A stretch of DNA of 64,000 nt from JAKFEE01 sp036675815. GTDB taxonomy: Bacteria > Pseudomonadota > Alphaproteobacteria > Rhodospirillales > Magnetospirillaceae. Both the position numbers and the translations under genes were made by a program. A model generated the notes under the pieces. It did not search any database. It was not told the DNA's origin and saw nothing but the letters and a program-made list of their open reading frames with translations. The stretch covers positions 101,072 through 165,071 of the forward strand of contig JAKFEE010000028.1 in assembly GCA_036675815.1 (NCBI GenBank). The letters run 5' to 3'. Positions 27,755-38,698 of this stretch are shown in pieces (position 1 is the first letter of the stretch; the number at the start of each line of letters is the position of its first letter).

Positions 27755-28306
27755 TTAGATGACAGCGCACAGGCTGAAGAAGGCGCGGCCCTCAGCCACT
27801 TGGATGAGAGTGGCCGACAATGGCGTACGCGCCTTGCGGGCGATGTCAAGGAGCCCCAACCCGGCGCCGCAGGGCGAACTGGCCGGCCGCGGCGCGCGCA
27901 ACTGCTCCTTGTACGCTGCTTTCAGTGCCGCCTTATCGAGAAGCGCCAACTGCCGGATGCGCTCGACCAGCGCCATTCCGTCGGCGATTTCCACGAGGTT
28001 GCCGGCGGATACCCGGTATGCCCCATCGGGCTCGCGGCCGACCACCACGATAGCCGAGGCGTCGCGGTCGTCATAATTCTGACGCGTCGTGTAATGGCGG
28101 ATGTTTTGACTCATTTCAATGTAAGCGCCAAAGATGTCCATGGCTGCCGAGGGCTGGGTTCGCTCGGCTTTCAGGTAATTCTTCAGCGCCTCGCCAATTT
28201 CCTCAATAATGCTGCGCGAAATCGGGCCGTTGAAGCACAACAGAATGCCCTCTCGGCTGAAGCTATCGCGCAGGCGGTAAAGATCGGTAGCGTCCATGGT
28301 GCCCAT
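27755..28306 (-). CDS. siaB: SiaB-like protein kinase (DUF6272)
   Basis: 183 residues with GHKL-kinase-like motifs: an N-box-like SQNIRHYTTRQNYDD and a glycine-rich GAGLGLLDIARK near the C-terminus. In the P. aeruginosa Sia pathway SiaB phosphorylates the SiaC threonine. It lies 3 nt after siaA and 23 nt before siaC, so the module is one transcript. Confidence 0.85.
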   Translation of the reverse strand: MGTMDATDLYRLRDSFSREGILLCFNGPISRSIIEEIGEALKNYLKAERTQPSAAMDIFGAYIEMSQNIRHYTTRQNYDDRDASAIVVVGREPDGAYRVSAGNLVEIADGMALVERIRQLALLDKAALKAAYKEQLRAPRPASSPCGAGLGLLDIARKARTPLSATLIQVAEGRAFFSLCAVI

Positions 28307-28309
28307 CGG

Positions 28310-30298
28310 TCACGTTACACGAAAAGATAGCATAGTGATGTCGTCGCGCTGGCGCCAATCCCCCTGGTAACGCGCCAGCGTGGCCGCAAATGCTTGTTGC
28401 TGATCGCGTAAGGGGAGGTGGGCATGGTCTCGCAGCATGGCGGCAAAACGGTGTTTGCCGAAGCCGAAACCCCGGTCGCCCCCAGGCTGATCAAAAAAGC
28501 CGTCGCTGGCCAGGTAGTATGTCCGGCCAGGCACCAATTCCAAGTCATGGTCGCGGTAGGTACCATGACGGCGTTCGCCGAGAGCGCGACGACTATCGGC
28601 GAATTCCGTCACATTCCCCGCCTCGACCGAGAACATCCGGATACGGGCGCCCGAGAAGAGCAGGCGTCCCTTGCGGCGATCAATGCGGACAAGGCCCGCG
28701 TCCATGCTCGTGGCGATGGCGAGCCCGTTGTTCCCAAGTGTGGCACGAATGGCGGCATCGGTGCGCGCCAACACTGCCGCAGGCGAGTGAGGTCCCGTCT
28801 CGTGGATGGCGCGGACTATGGCGGCGCGACCGGCCATGGACATCAAGGCGCCGGGCACACCGTGTCCGGCGCAGTCAACCAGCCCCAAGAGACAGTTCTC
28901 GTCGTCCGCGTGGCATATGTAGAAATCGCCACCGACGACATCGCGAGGCCGCCAGATGACAAAATGATCATCGCCGAAAGCCTCTTCCAATTGGCCGTTG
29001 GGCAGAACCGAACGCTGAATCGTGCACGCATATTCTATGGAATCGGCGATCTGTTTGTGGGCAGCCAAGACCTCTCTGTTCCTTATCTCCAGGGCCGCGG
29101 TGCGTTCGCGCACTTTGCTTTCCAGGACTTCCGTATGGCGTTTCACGCGGTCGGCCATAATACCGAAGGCGGCCGTAAGGTCACCGATCTCGTCCTCGGC
29201 GACGTCGGGCAATGCGACATCATATTGGCCGGCGGCGATGGCACTCGCCGACGCGTGCAGTCGCCGAAGCGAGCGCAGCACGAATCGCTCGATCGCGAGG
29301 CCGAAGCCCACCAGCGGGATGGCCATCAGCAGGACGACGACCGCAATCGCCGGGCGGAACCAGGCCACGTTGACGATGCGGGCGGCATTGAGGTCTACCG
29401 CGCTCACGACATGCCATCCAAGTTCCGCAATATAGCCAATGGCCACCAACTGGTTCTTGCCATCCAGGCGGACCCATGCGGTGGTTACGGTCTCAGGCCG
29501 CCGCTTGGCCTCCTGCATGGCCTTTGCGAAGGCGGCGCGATCGGCCGCGCCCTCGATCAGCGCAAAGGCTGTCTTGCGGGCGGCGGCCTTGTCCGTGGTC
29601 CAGTAGCGTGCGATCAGGTTGCTGTCGGCATGAAACTCGATGGCGCCCTCGCCATCGAGGATCATTGGTGTGACGCCGGGTTCGTGGCTGGCGACAAATT
29701 CCTTCATAAAGCCGGCCAGATCCAGCGCGGCGCCGACGACCCCGATTCTGCGGTCGCCATCCGTGGCGACGACATTGAAATAGACCCGGGCGACTCCGGT
29801 GACGTCATCGAAGTCGGCGTGGACATTGAACGGCGCCGGATCGGCCATGGTGGCAAAGAACCAGCTGTCCTTTACCGCATCTGGATCCAGCATCCCCCGT
29901 GGGCTGCTGCTCTCGGCGGCCATGTCGTTCCGGAAATAGTAGTGCCGGCTCGAGGCAACGGCGGCAAACCAGGTGTGATCCTGGAAATCGCGGCGGAACG
30001 ATTCGGCTTCCCTGAAAAACACATCGCGTTTGGTTACGTCGGTTTCATCAAGCAGCCACTGGCGGACGACTTCCGAGTCCGCGAAGCGCAGCGACAGCGC
30101 CAACTCACGGCTGACCGGCCCACGCACCCGTTGCAGGTTCAATTGCGTGAGATTGCGGGCATAGGCCAGCCCGAAATGCTCGCGCATCTCGGCAAGTACG
30201 AACCAGCCAAGCAGCCCCGACATTGCCAGGGCAATGAGACAGGTAAATCCCAGCGCGAGCAATGATTTGCCGCGCAGCCCAAGCCGCCACCTGCGCAT
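28310..30298 (-). CDS. siaA: SiaA-like membrane PP2C phosphatase with HAMP domain
   Basis: 662 residues. TM1 about 13-35, a large extracytoplasmic sensor region (about 36-305, dCache-like), TM2 about 308-330, HAMP (FVLRSLRRLHASASAIAAGQYD), a coiled coil, then a SpoIIE/PP2C phosphatase domain with VVGGDFYICHADDEN and VDCAGHGVPGALMS metal-binding motifs. In Pseudomonas SiaA dephosphorylates SiaC in response to an external signal, switching on SiaD. First gene of the operon; the ATG follows GGAGTGGGGGG. Confidence 0.88.
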   Translation of the reverse strand: MRRWRLGLRGKSLLALGFTCLIALAMSGLLGWFVLAEMREHFGLAYARNLTQLNLQRVRGPVSRELALSLRFADSEVVRQWLLDETDVTKRDVFFREAESFRRDFQDHTWFAAVASSRHYYFRNDMAAESSSPRGMLDPDAVKDSWFFATMADPAPFNVHADFDDVTGVARVYFNVVATDGDRRIGVVGAALDLAGFMKEFVASHEPGVTPMILDGEGAIEFHADSNLIARYWTTDKAAARKTAFALIEGAADRAAFAKAMQEAKRRPETVTTAWVRLDGKNQLVAIGYIAELGWHVVSAVDLNAARIVNVAWFRPAIAVVVLLMAIPLVGFGLAIERFVLRSLRRLHASASAIAAGQYDVALPDVAEDEIGDLTAAFGIMADRVKRHTEVLESKVRERTAALEIRNREVLAAHKQIADSIEYACTIQRSVLPNGQLEEAFGDDHFVIWRPRDVVGGDFYICHADDENCLLGLVDCAGHGVPGALMSMAGRAAIVRAIHETGPHSPAAVLARTDAAIRATLGNNGLAIATSMDAGLVRIDRRKGRLLFSGARIRMFSVEAGNVTEFADSRRALGERRHGTYRDHDLELVPGRTYYLASDGFFDQPGGDRGFGFGKHRFAAMLRDHAHLPLRDQQQAFAATLARYQGDWRQRDDITMLSFRVT

Positions 30299-30551
30299 CC
30301 CCCCACTCCACGATAGCTCGGCCTTACCTAGGTCGCATGCCGCATTAGTGACAATTGCATGCGGTTTTTACGGTATATCCGATGATGCGGCAACCTTCTG
30401 TTGTACCGGGATGAGATCATCGATTTCGTTCATGCGTAATTGGCGCCATGACTTGCGCCACGGTTATTCAGCCAACTTGTCCAGGTCTTCGAAGGGCAAT
30501 CTGGCTGCGTCCGAGAACACGATCGTGCCCGCGGCGTAGCCGAGGCTAGAC

Positions 30552-31034
30552 TTAGAGGTCCCGCACCATGTAGACGGCGTCGGGGCCGTAGCTTTGCAGC
30601 TTGGCCGCCAGCGCCTGGTCGCCTGCCTGGGCGCGGAAGCCCAGGCGCCGCCACACCGCTTCCGAATGGTTGACGGCGACGAGGGCCAGGCGCGGCAGGT
30701 CATCGCTCCGCGCCAGCCGGCACAGGCGCTGGTGCATGGCACGGCCATGGCCGCCGCCGCGATGCCCGTCCAGGATGGCGACATCGTGCAGATACAGGCA
30801 GTCGGGCCGCCGCGGCAGTGTCCCCAGCAGATGATCCAGGGGCGGCGGCGCCCCGATCACGCCGGGATGGGCGATGGCGTAGCCCACCTGGCCCAACATG
30901 GCGCAGCCCGCGGCAAAGAGCGCCAGCCGCTCAGCGAAGACCGCCTCATGCTCGGGGTAGTCGGCGTGCACCCGCGCGGCGATGGTCATCACCGTCGGCA
31001 GATCCGTCGCAACCATGGGCCGCCACACGGGCAA
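30552..31034 (-). CDS. GNAT-family N-acetyltransferase
   Basis: 160 residues with the GNAT acetyl-CoA loop seen as DVAILDGHRGGGHGRAMHQRLC and a later AVNHSEAVWRRLGFRA. The substrate cannot be read. It is a single gene; the 252 nt on its downstream side (30300-30551) to siaA show no gene. Confidence 0.8.
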   Translation of the reverse strand: MPVWRPMVATDLPTVMTIAARVHADYPEHEAVFAERLALFAAGCAMLGQVGYAIAHPGVIGAPPPLDHLLGTLPRRPDCLYLHDVAILDGHRGGGHGRAMHQRLCRLARSDDLPRLALVAVNHSEAVWRRLGFRAQAGDQALAAKLQSYGPDAVYMVRDL

Positions 31035-31098
31035 TTCGCACTCCTTCTGGGCCAGAGTCCGGCATAGTAGAGCGAGATACGGTCAAGCGGAATCATCC

Positions 31099-31173
31099 TT
31101 CTTTCTCGTCACTCCCGGCTTGACCCGGGGGTCCATGGATTGCCGGGTCAAGCCAGGCAATGACGAAAGAGAA
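31099..31173. repeat. Imperfect inverted repeat (palindromic intergenic element)
   Basis: Arms of about 30 nt (starting TTCTTTCTCGTCA, ending GGCTTGACCCGG, and the complement CCGGGTCAAGCC...GACGAAAGAGAA) around a short loop with GGGTCCATGGATTG. Resembles the small palindromes that read CCCGGCTTGACCCGG in other alphaproteobacterial intergenic DNA. Sits between the GNAT gene and the sugar dehydrogenase, both transcribed away from it. Confidence 0.75.
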
Positions 31174-31293
31174 GGGGAGCGAATCGAGACTCATCACGCT
31201 TTAAGCCGGGCTGGTGAAAGCCGGCGGCCCAGTCGATTGACGCCCCACCCATGGAAGGTTAATCAGGCGCAGGTGGCGAGAGGAGAGTCCGAC

Positions 31294-32574
<1,281 letters not shown>

Positions 32575-32595
32575 CCCTTTTAGGAGCGGGATGAA

Positions 32596-32650
32596 GGAGC
32601 GCGGAGCTCCCGCTCCGCACATAAAATGCGGAGCTGGAGCTCCGCGCTCC
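32596..32650. repeat. Long perfect-hairpin repeat between convergent genes
   Basis: Arms 32596-32619 and 32627-32650 pair over 24 bp with one mismatch around the 7-nt loop CATAAAA. A 24-bp core shared with 43673-43696 begins AATGCGGAGCTGGAG. No T-run, so not a classic terminator, although it could stop convergent transcripts from the dehydrogenase and the GGDEF-EAL gene. Confidence 0.8.
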
Positions 32651-32673
32651 GGACACGAATCAACCTAAGCGCC

Positions 32674-34788
32674 CTACCGATCCGGCAGGGCCGCCAGGAG
32701 CACGGGAATGTCGGCGGCCGGCAGCGGTTTGCTGAAGAAGTAGCCCTGGAAGCTGTGGCAGCCGCACCGGTGCAGGAATTCCAGCTCCGCCGCCGTCTCG
32801 ACGCCCTCGCCGACGATTTCCAGCTTCAGCCCGTGGGCCATGTTGATGATGGCGGTGACGAGCGCGGCGCCATCGGTGCTTTCATTGACGTCGGCGACGA
32901 ACACCTTGTCGATCTTCAACGTGCTGAACGGGAAACGCTTGAGGTACATGATCGACGCATAGCCGGTGCCGAAATCGTCGATGGCCAGGCGCACGCCCAT
33001 GGTGCGCAGGCGCGTCAGCACATCGCAGGCGTGCCGCACGTCGTGCATGAGCAGGCGCTCGGTGATCTCCAGCTCCAGGCAATCCGGCGGCAAGGCGGTT
33101 TCCGCCAGTACCCGCGCCACCAAACCGGCAAAATCCTGGCCGACGAACTGCCGATACGAGACGTTGACGCCGATGCGCAGACGTTCGCCGGTCTCGATCT
33201 GCCACGCCCGCACCTGCTGGCAGGCCGAGCGCAGCACCCATTCGCCGATCTCGACGATCAGCCCGGTCTCCTCGGCAAGCGGGATGAACTGATCGGGCAT
33301 GACCCGGCCGAGCTCGCGGCTGTGCCAACGCACCAGCGCCTCGAGGCCGACGATGCGTCGGCTGGCCACGTCGGCCATGGGCTGGTAATGGACCTCCAGC
33401 TCGGCGCGCCTCAGCGCATGGCGCAGCAGCCCTTCCATCTCGACGCGCCGGCGCGCCTGATCACCGATGTCCGGCGAGAAGTAGCAATAGGTATTGCGCC
33501 CGGCCGCCTTGGCCTTGTACATCGCCGCATCGGCGTTCTGCAGCAACTCTTCGGGCGCGTGCCCGTCTTGCGGGAACATGGTCACGCCGATACTGGCACC
33601 CATGTAAAATTCGTGGCCGTCGAGCAGGAACGGCCGCCCCAACTCGTCGATGATCTTGCGGACGACGGGCTCGGGGCCGTCGTCGGCGTCCACTTCGCCG
33701 AGAATGACCAGGAATTCGTCGCCGCCCAGGCGGCCGACGGTATCGCTGGACCGCACGTTGGCGCTGAGCCGGGCCGCGGCTTCCAACAATAGGCGATCGC
33801 CGACGGCGTGCCCCACCGTGTCGTTGACCTTCTTGAACTCGTCGAGGTCGATGTACAGGACCGCCACCCGATGGCCGTCGCGCTGCGCCCGCGCCAGCGC
33901 CTTCGACAGCCTGTCGAGGCTGAGCAGACGGTTGGGCAACTGGGTCACTTCGTCGAAATTGGCCTGACGCAGCAGGCGCTGTTCGTACTGCTTACGCTCG
34001 CTCACATCCATCGACACGGTGAGCACCGAGTCGATGCCATGGCCATTGGAGGTCAGCGGCGCCTTGGTCGTCAGGAACACCCGCTTCTGGCCGGAGCCGT
34101 CCAGTATCTCTTCCTCGAACGGCGCGATGGCATCGCCCGACGACAGCACCTGCCGGTCCAAGGCGGCGTGCCGCTGGCGATAATCGGCACCGAACAGGCT
34201 TTCGACGCTCGCTGACTCATCGGCGGCCGCACCCAGTGAATGGCGGTAGCGATTGACGAGCAGGCAGCGGCCCTCGGCATCGCTCGCCGTGATCAGCGCC
34301 GGCACCGTATCGATGATGCGGCGCAGCTTTTGCTCGCTCACCCGCAGGCTTTCCGCCTTCTCCTCCAATTCCTGCTCGAGGCTTTGCGCGCGTCGGCGAA
34401 TGACGCGCTGCTGGCGGCTGATGGTCAGCAGATTGGTGGCACGCGTGCGGAACTCGCGATGGTCGATCGGCGACAGCAGGAAGTCGGTGGCCCCGGCTTC
34501 GAGGGCGCGGTAGCGAAACTCGCGGTCTTCGTAGGCGGTGACGACGATGACGGGGACGTCGGGGTCGGCAAGGTCTCGCCGACAGCGGCGGACGAATTCG
34601 GCACCGTCCATGTCGGGCATGCTGAAATCGCTGATGATGAGGTCGGGCGCCTGCTGATGCATGAACGCCAGCGCCGACATCGGCCCCTCATAGGCGACGG
34701 CCTTGACGCCGGTGCCCAGTGTGCGGGCCAGACGGCAGATGATGTTCCGGTTCGTCGCCCTGTCGTCGACCACCACCACTAGCGACAC
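32674..34788 (-). CDS. Response regulator with PAS, GGDEF and EAL domains (cyclic di-GMP turnover)
   Basis: 704 residues. REC domain (about 1-120, VVVVDDRATNR, phospho-acceptor in LIISDFSMPDMDG), short coiled coil, PAS (about 150-280), GGDEF (about 290-445, active site GRLGGDEFLV intact) and EAL (about 455-700, LEALVRW, ELEITERLL and DDFGTGYASI intact). Both cyclase and phosphodiesterase sites look competent. GTG 34788 with GGGGGA upstream is chosen. Divergent from rpfF and near rpfC, so it is the likely output of the DSF sensor, in the place RpfG (REC-HD-GYP) takes in Xanthomonas. Confidence 0.9.
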   Translation of the reverse strand: MSLVVVVDDRATNRNIICRLARTLGTGVKAVAYEGPMSALAFMHQQAPDLIISDFSMPDMDGAEFVRRCRRDLADPDVPVIVVTAYEDREFRYRALEAGATDFLLSPIDHREFRTRATNLLTISRQQRVIRRRAQSLEQELEEKAESLRVSEQKLRRIIDTVPALITASDAEGRCLLVNRYRHSLGAAADESASVESLFGADYRQRHAALDRQVLSSGDAIAPFEEEILDGSGQKRVFLTTKAPLTSNGHGIDSVLTVSMDVSERKQYEQRLLRQANFDEVTQLPNRLLSLDRLSKALARAQRDGHRVAVLYIDLDEFKKVNDTVGHAVGDRLLLEAAARLSANVRSSDTVGRLGGDEFLVILGEVDADDGPEPVVRKIIDELGRPFLLDGHEFYMGASIGVTMFPQDGHAPEELLQNADAAMYKAKAAGRNTYCYFSPDIGDQARRRVEMEGLLRHALRRAELEVHYQPMADVASRRIVGLEALVRWHSRELGRVMPDQFIPLAEETGLIVEIGEWVLRSACQQVRAWQIETGERLRIGVNVSYRQFVGQDFAGLVARVLAETALPPDCLELEITERLLMHDVRHACDVLTRLRTMGVRLAIDDFGTGYASIMYLKRFPFSTLKIDKVFVADVNESTDGAALVTAIINMAHGLKLEIVGEGVETAAELEFLHRCGCHSFQGYFFSKPLPAADIPVLLAALPDR

Positions 34789-34994
34789 GTGTTCCCCCAG
34801 ATGTTGCTCCTGGCCGGTCTGGCCATTAGCGGCCACAGACAAAAATCTTGTGCAACTCCTCAACCCAGGCAAGATAAACGAGCGCAAAGGTGCCGGCAAT
34901 ATCCAGAAAAAGTCACCAATGACTGCCTTTGCAGGCGCATTTACTCACCTCATCAAACAGTACTTTTGCCATAACCAAGTCATGGAGGAAACCC

Positions 34995-35951
34995 ATGTTG
35001 AAGCCCGTTCGTCACGATAGCTGCGGCCTCGCGAGCGATGAGCCGGTGCGTCTGATCCCGGTCGAAACACTTGCCGCGCGCTGGCTGACGCCCATCCGCA
35101 ACCTCGCCGAAATGGGCGTGGACTACGAGGCAGAGACCGGCACGCTGTGGCAGTTCATGCAGCCGGTCAAACCGAGTATCACCCGCGGGCTGCTCGACGA
35201 CGCGCTGCGGGTCATGGATGCCGTGGAATGCGCGCATGCGCAAATGGGCGCGGATGCGGTGCGCTATCTGGTTCTGGCGTCGCGACTGCCGGGCATCTAC
35301 AACCTCGGCGGCGACCTCGCCCTGTTCAAGCAACACATCCTGGCACGCGACCGCGACGCCCTGCGTCGTTATGCCCACACCTGCATCGACGTGCAGTACC
35401 GCCGCGCGGTGAAGATGAACCTGCCGCTGTGCACGATCGCCTTGGTGCAGGGTGACGCCCTGGGCGGCGGTTTCGAGGCGGCGCTGGCCCACGATGTCAT
35501 CGTCGCCGAACGCAGCGTGAAGTTCGGCCTGCCGGAGATCCTGTTCAACCTGTTCCCCGGCATGGGCGCCTACAGCTTCCTGTCGCGCCGGCTCGACGCG
35601 GCACGCGCCGAGCGGATGATGACCAGTGGCCGCCTCTACTCGGCCGACGACCTTTACGAAATGGGCATCGTCGACGTGCTGGCCGAGGATGGCGACGGCA
35701 TCGAGGCGGTTCGCGCCTTCATCGATTCGCATCGGCGCGCCAGCAAATCGCGGTTGGCCATCGCCCGCCTGCGCCAGACCGTGGCGCCGGTGACCCGCCA
35801 GGAGTTGATCGACATCACCGACCTGTGGGTGGACACGGCCGTGACCCTGGAGGCGCGCGATTTGCGCAAGATGGAGCATCTGGTGGCGGCACAGCTGCGC
35901 CGCATCACCGCGGCGACCACCGCCGCCGAGGGGCAGCGGGCGACGGCGTAG
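34995..35951 (+). CDS. rpfF: RpfF-like DSF synthase (crotonase family)
   Basis: 318-residue crotonase-fold enzyme resembling Xanthomonas RpfF, which makes the cis-2-unsaturated fatty acid DSF from acyl-ACP. YNLGGDLALFKQ, ALVQGDALGGGFEAALAHD and FGLPEILFNLFPGMGAYSFL are diagnostic. Glu161 and Glu181 are 20 residues apart, like catalytic Glu141/Glu161 of Xcc RpfF. ATG 34995 has GGAGGAA 4 nt upstream. A weak promoter TTGTGC-17-AAGATA (34848-34876) lies ahead. Convergent with rpfC, 8 nt apart. Confidence 0.88.
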   Translation: MLKPVRHDSCGLASDEPVRLIPVETLAARWLTPIRNLAEMGVDYEAETGTLWQFMQPVKPSITRGLLDDALRVMDAVECAHAQMGADAVRYLVLASRLPGIYNLGGDLALFKQHILARDRDALRRYAHTCIDVQYRRAVKMNLPLCTIALVQGDALGGGFEAALAHDVIVAERSVKFGLPEILFNLFPGMGAYSFLSRRLDAARAERMMTSGRLYSADDLYEMGIVDVLAEDGDGIEAVRAFIDSHRRASKSRLAIARLRQTVAPVTRQELIDITDLWVDTAVTLEARDLRKMEHLVAAQLRRITAATTAAEGQRATA

Positions 35952-35959
35952 GGCGAGCC

Positions 35960-38413
35960 TCACAGCCGATTGGACGTCGGCTGCTTGCCCGCGAGGAACC
36001 GCGCCATCTCGTCCCGATAACGTGCGAGTTCATCACGCACCCGGAGACAGAGGGCGCCCCCCTCGCGGGCGAGCTCGCCGGTGCCAAGGCTGCCTGAGCC
36101 ATGGCAGAGGCGGGTGACGGCGCGCGCGCCGACATTGGCGGCGCTGCTGCGCAGGGCATGGCAGTCGGCGCGGAAGCGGCGGATATCGCCGCGCTGGCTC
36201 GCCCGCTCCAACGCCTCGAGCAGGCCTTCGGCATCCGCCAGGAAATCATCGGCGAGTTCGCGGACAAGCTCATGATCGCCGAGTTCGACGAGGGCATCGA
36301 TGGCCGACCAGTCTATCGGCAAGGCGGCGGGGCCATTGAAGCCAGGATGCTCGGTGAGATCGGCGACCTTGGCATCGCCGCCGGCGCCAAGGGGCTCGCC
36401 TTTGCGCGTCAGCCGCTCGATGGTGGCCAGCAGCAGGGCGGCCACGACGGGTTTGGTGAGATAGGCATCGATGCCGGCTTCCTGACATAGGGTGCGTGTC
36501 GCCAAGGTGGCATCGGCGCTGAGGGCGACGATCGGCAGCCGCGGCTCGCCGACATGCGCCATACGATGGAGTTTGACGACGTCCACGACGCTGTGGCCCG
36601 GCATGTTGACGTCGACGAGGGCCAGATCGAAATCTTCCTCTTCGAGGGCATCGAGGAGTTCGTCACCGGTACCGACGACACGAAAGCGGTGGCCGGCGCG
36701 CTCCATGATCTTGCTGACCACCTTGACGTTGACGGCATTGTCTTCGGCGATCAGGAGGCGCAGCTGACGCCGTGGCGCCGGATAGGCCGCGACGTGGTCG
36801 GCGACCCGACCGCCGCTGAAGGCGGCACAGGCCCGTAAGGCATTGGCCACCTCCTGGCTCGACGGCCGCGACGACAGGGTAACCAGGGGCACCAACGCCG
36901 GATCGCCGGCAGCCGTCGCCGCGACGATCGGCACCGGCCGCAGGTTCAGCACCTCGCGCCATTCGGCCGACAGCGGCGCATCGACGACGAGGGCCACGGC
37001 GACATCCGCCGCTTCGAATAGTGCCAGCCCCTCGTCCGCCGCGGCCGGTACGCTGCTGCGCATGGCCGTCGCCGCGAACAAGCCTCGCAGGGAAGGGTCC
37101 GAGGCCAAGATCACGGCATGAACCGCGGCCAGTTCACCGCCGTCGGGCAACGCCGCCACCACCAGCGGCAGTTCCACACGGAAGCGACTGCCCTCGCCGA
37201 CGCGGCTTCGAACACTGATGGTGCCGCCCAGCAACTCGGTCAGCTGCCGCGATATGGCGAGGCCCAGGCCGCTGCCGCCATAGCGGCGGTTGAGCGTATC
37301 CTCCGCCTGAGCGAACGACGAAAAGATGTGCTCCAGCTTGTGGGGCGGGATGCCGATGCCGGTATCGACGACGTCGAACACCAGGCGCCCGCCGGTGGGC
37401 AGCGCATCATGAAATACCGACAGCTGCACCTCACCAGCATCGGTGAACTTGATGGCGTTGGCCAACAGATTGGTGAGGATCTGGCGCATGTGCGGCCAGT
37501 CGGCGAGAATCCCCGCGGGAACGTCGGCGGCCAGCGTCGCCGACAGGAGCAGCCCCTTCTCCTCGGCCTGCGGCCGCAGGACGGCCAGCATTTCGGCCAG
37601 GCTGCGATAGAGGTCGACCTCGGCAAGGTACACCGCGGTCTTGCCGGCCTCGATTCGCGAGAAGTCGAGCACCGAATCGATGAGCGACAGCAAGGCGTTG
37701 CCCGACACGTGAATCGTGCGGGCCATGTCGCGCTGCTCGGGGTCGAGGCGGGTCGCCCCCATCAGATCGGACATGCCGATGATGGCATTCAGCGGCGTCC
37801 GCAATTCATGGCTGATGATGGCCAGGAAGCGGCTCTTGGCGAGATTGGCCGCCTCGGCCTGGGCCTTCGCTTCGGTGAGCTTGCGAATGAGTGTCGCGGC
37901 GTAGGCCGGCACCATCACCAGACCCGCCAACAGGCCCGCGGCGAGGCCGGCGTGATCCGACCATGGCGCCGCCGTCAGCACGACGGTGCCGAAGCTCAAC
38001 AGGGCCACGGCCATCGACATCAGGAGATAAAAGACACCGTAGCGGAAGCCGTTTCCCAGCGTCACCCACAGATATAGGGGATACATTGGCGCCGCCGCCT
38101 CGCCGGTTTGATACATGAGCAGCGACATGGCGACGAAGTCGGTGATCATGGCCAGCAGGCGGCGGGCCGGGCTGACCCCCGGCGCGGCCACCAACCAGCC
38201 CACATAGATCAGCGACAAGAGTTCGTAGATGGCGATCGTGATGCCGGCGGCGCGGTCAACCTGATCGTCCAGCCCCGGCACCATGGCAAAATAGGCGAAA
38301 ACCAGGGCCACGATGACGACGCGAACGATGGCCTGCTCATGCTCCGAATCCGGCCGCCCGCGCAGGCGCCGACCCAGCCACCCGAATCTCTCGCCCGTCA
38401 CGCCTGCTGCCAC
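35960..38413 (-). CDS. rpfC: RpfC-like hybrid sensor histidine kinase for DSF
   Basis: 817 residues. RGRPDSEHEQAIVR just before the membrane region is the RpfC N-terminal signature. Five hydrophobic segments (about 30-175), HisKA with SHELRTPLNAI (His202; Xcc RpfC uses His198), HATPase (NLLANAIKF, DTGIGIPP, GGSGLGLAIS), a degenerate REC-like stretch, a full REC (phospho-acceptor in LALVDVNMPG) and a C-terminal HPt (RADCHALRSSAANVGA). Senses DSF and, when unliganded, binds RpfF in known systems. Partner of the adjacent rpfF. Confidence 0.88.
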   Translation of the reverse strand: MAAGVTGERFGWLGRRLRGRPDSEHEQAIVRVVIVALVFAYFAMVPGLDDQVDRAAGITIAIYELLSLIYVGWLVAAPGVSPARRLLAMITDFVAMSLLMYQTGEAAAPMYPLYLWVTLGNGFRYGVFYLLMSMAVALLSFGTVVLTAAPWSDHAGLAAGLLAGLVMVPAYAATLIRKLTEAKAQAEAANLAKSRFLAIISHELRTPLNAIIGMSDLMGATRLDPEQRDMARTIHVSGNALLSLIDSVLDFSRIEAGKTAVYLAEVDLYRSLAEMLAVLRPQAEEKGLLLSATLAADVPAGILADWPHMRQILTNLLANAIKFTDAGEVQLSVFHDALPTGGRLVFDVVDTGIGIPPHKLEHIFSSFAQAEDTLNRRYGGSGLGLAISRQLTELLGGTISVRSRVGEGSRFRVELPLVVAALPDGGELAAVHAVILASDPSLRGLFAATAMRSSVPAAADEGLALFEAADVAVALVVDAPLSAEWREVLNLRPVPIVAATAAGDPALVPLVTLSSRPSSQEVANALRACAAFSGGRVADHVAAYPAPRRQLRLLIAEDNAVNVKVVSKIMERAGHRFRVVGTGDELLDALEEEDFDLALVDVNMPGHSVVDVVKLHRMAHVGEPRLPIVALSADATLATRTLCQEAGIDAYLTKPVVAALLLATIERLTRKGEPLGAGGDAKVADLTEHPGFNGPAALPIDWSAIDALVELGDHELVRELADDFLADAEGLLEALERASQRGDIRRFRADCHALRSSAANVGARAVTRLCHGSGSLGTGELAREGGALCLRVRDELARYRDEMARFLAGKQPTSNRL

Positions 38414-38698
38414 TTCACCACCTTCTTGTCGCCCTCCGTCAACAATGCCGGTTCGGGAGCCGAAAGCAAGATGGTCGCCGCCCTGCAGCCGCCCTGCCCC
38501 TGTGACCGATAATGGGCCAGCGTGACGATTTGCCGCATTCCACGCACGCCCATCCGCCGATCAGGGTAAGGGCGGGTAGATGGCTTGCCCGCAACTTGAC
38601 ATAAATCAATTTGATGGGCATAGGGGCACAGCCGTGTGGCAAAAGGCGAACCAAACCGGACGCATATCCCCTATCACGATATATGACGGTGTCTTTCT

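Noticed and set aside
30430..30784. Minus-strand open frames overlapping the GNAT gene
   Set aside because: Wrong frame of the acetyltransferase; residues are mostly Arg/Ser/Pro with no domain pattern.
34788..34994. Riboswitch between the GGDEF-EAL gene and rpfF
   Set aside because: No paired architecture of a known cyclic di-GMP or other riboswitch class could be drawn; only a weak promoter is suggested.
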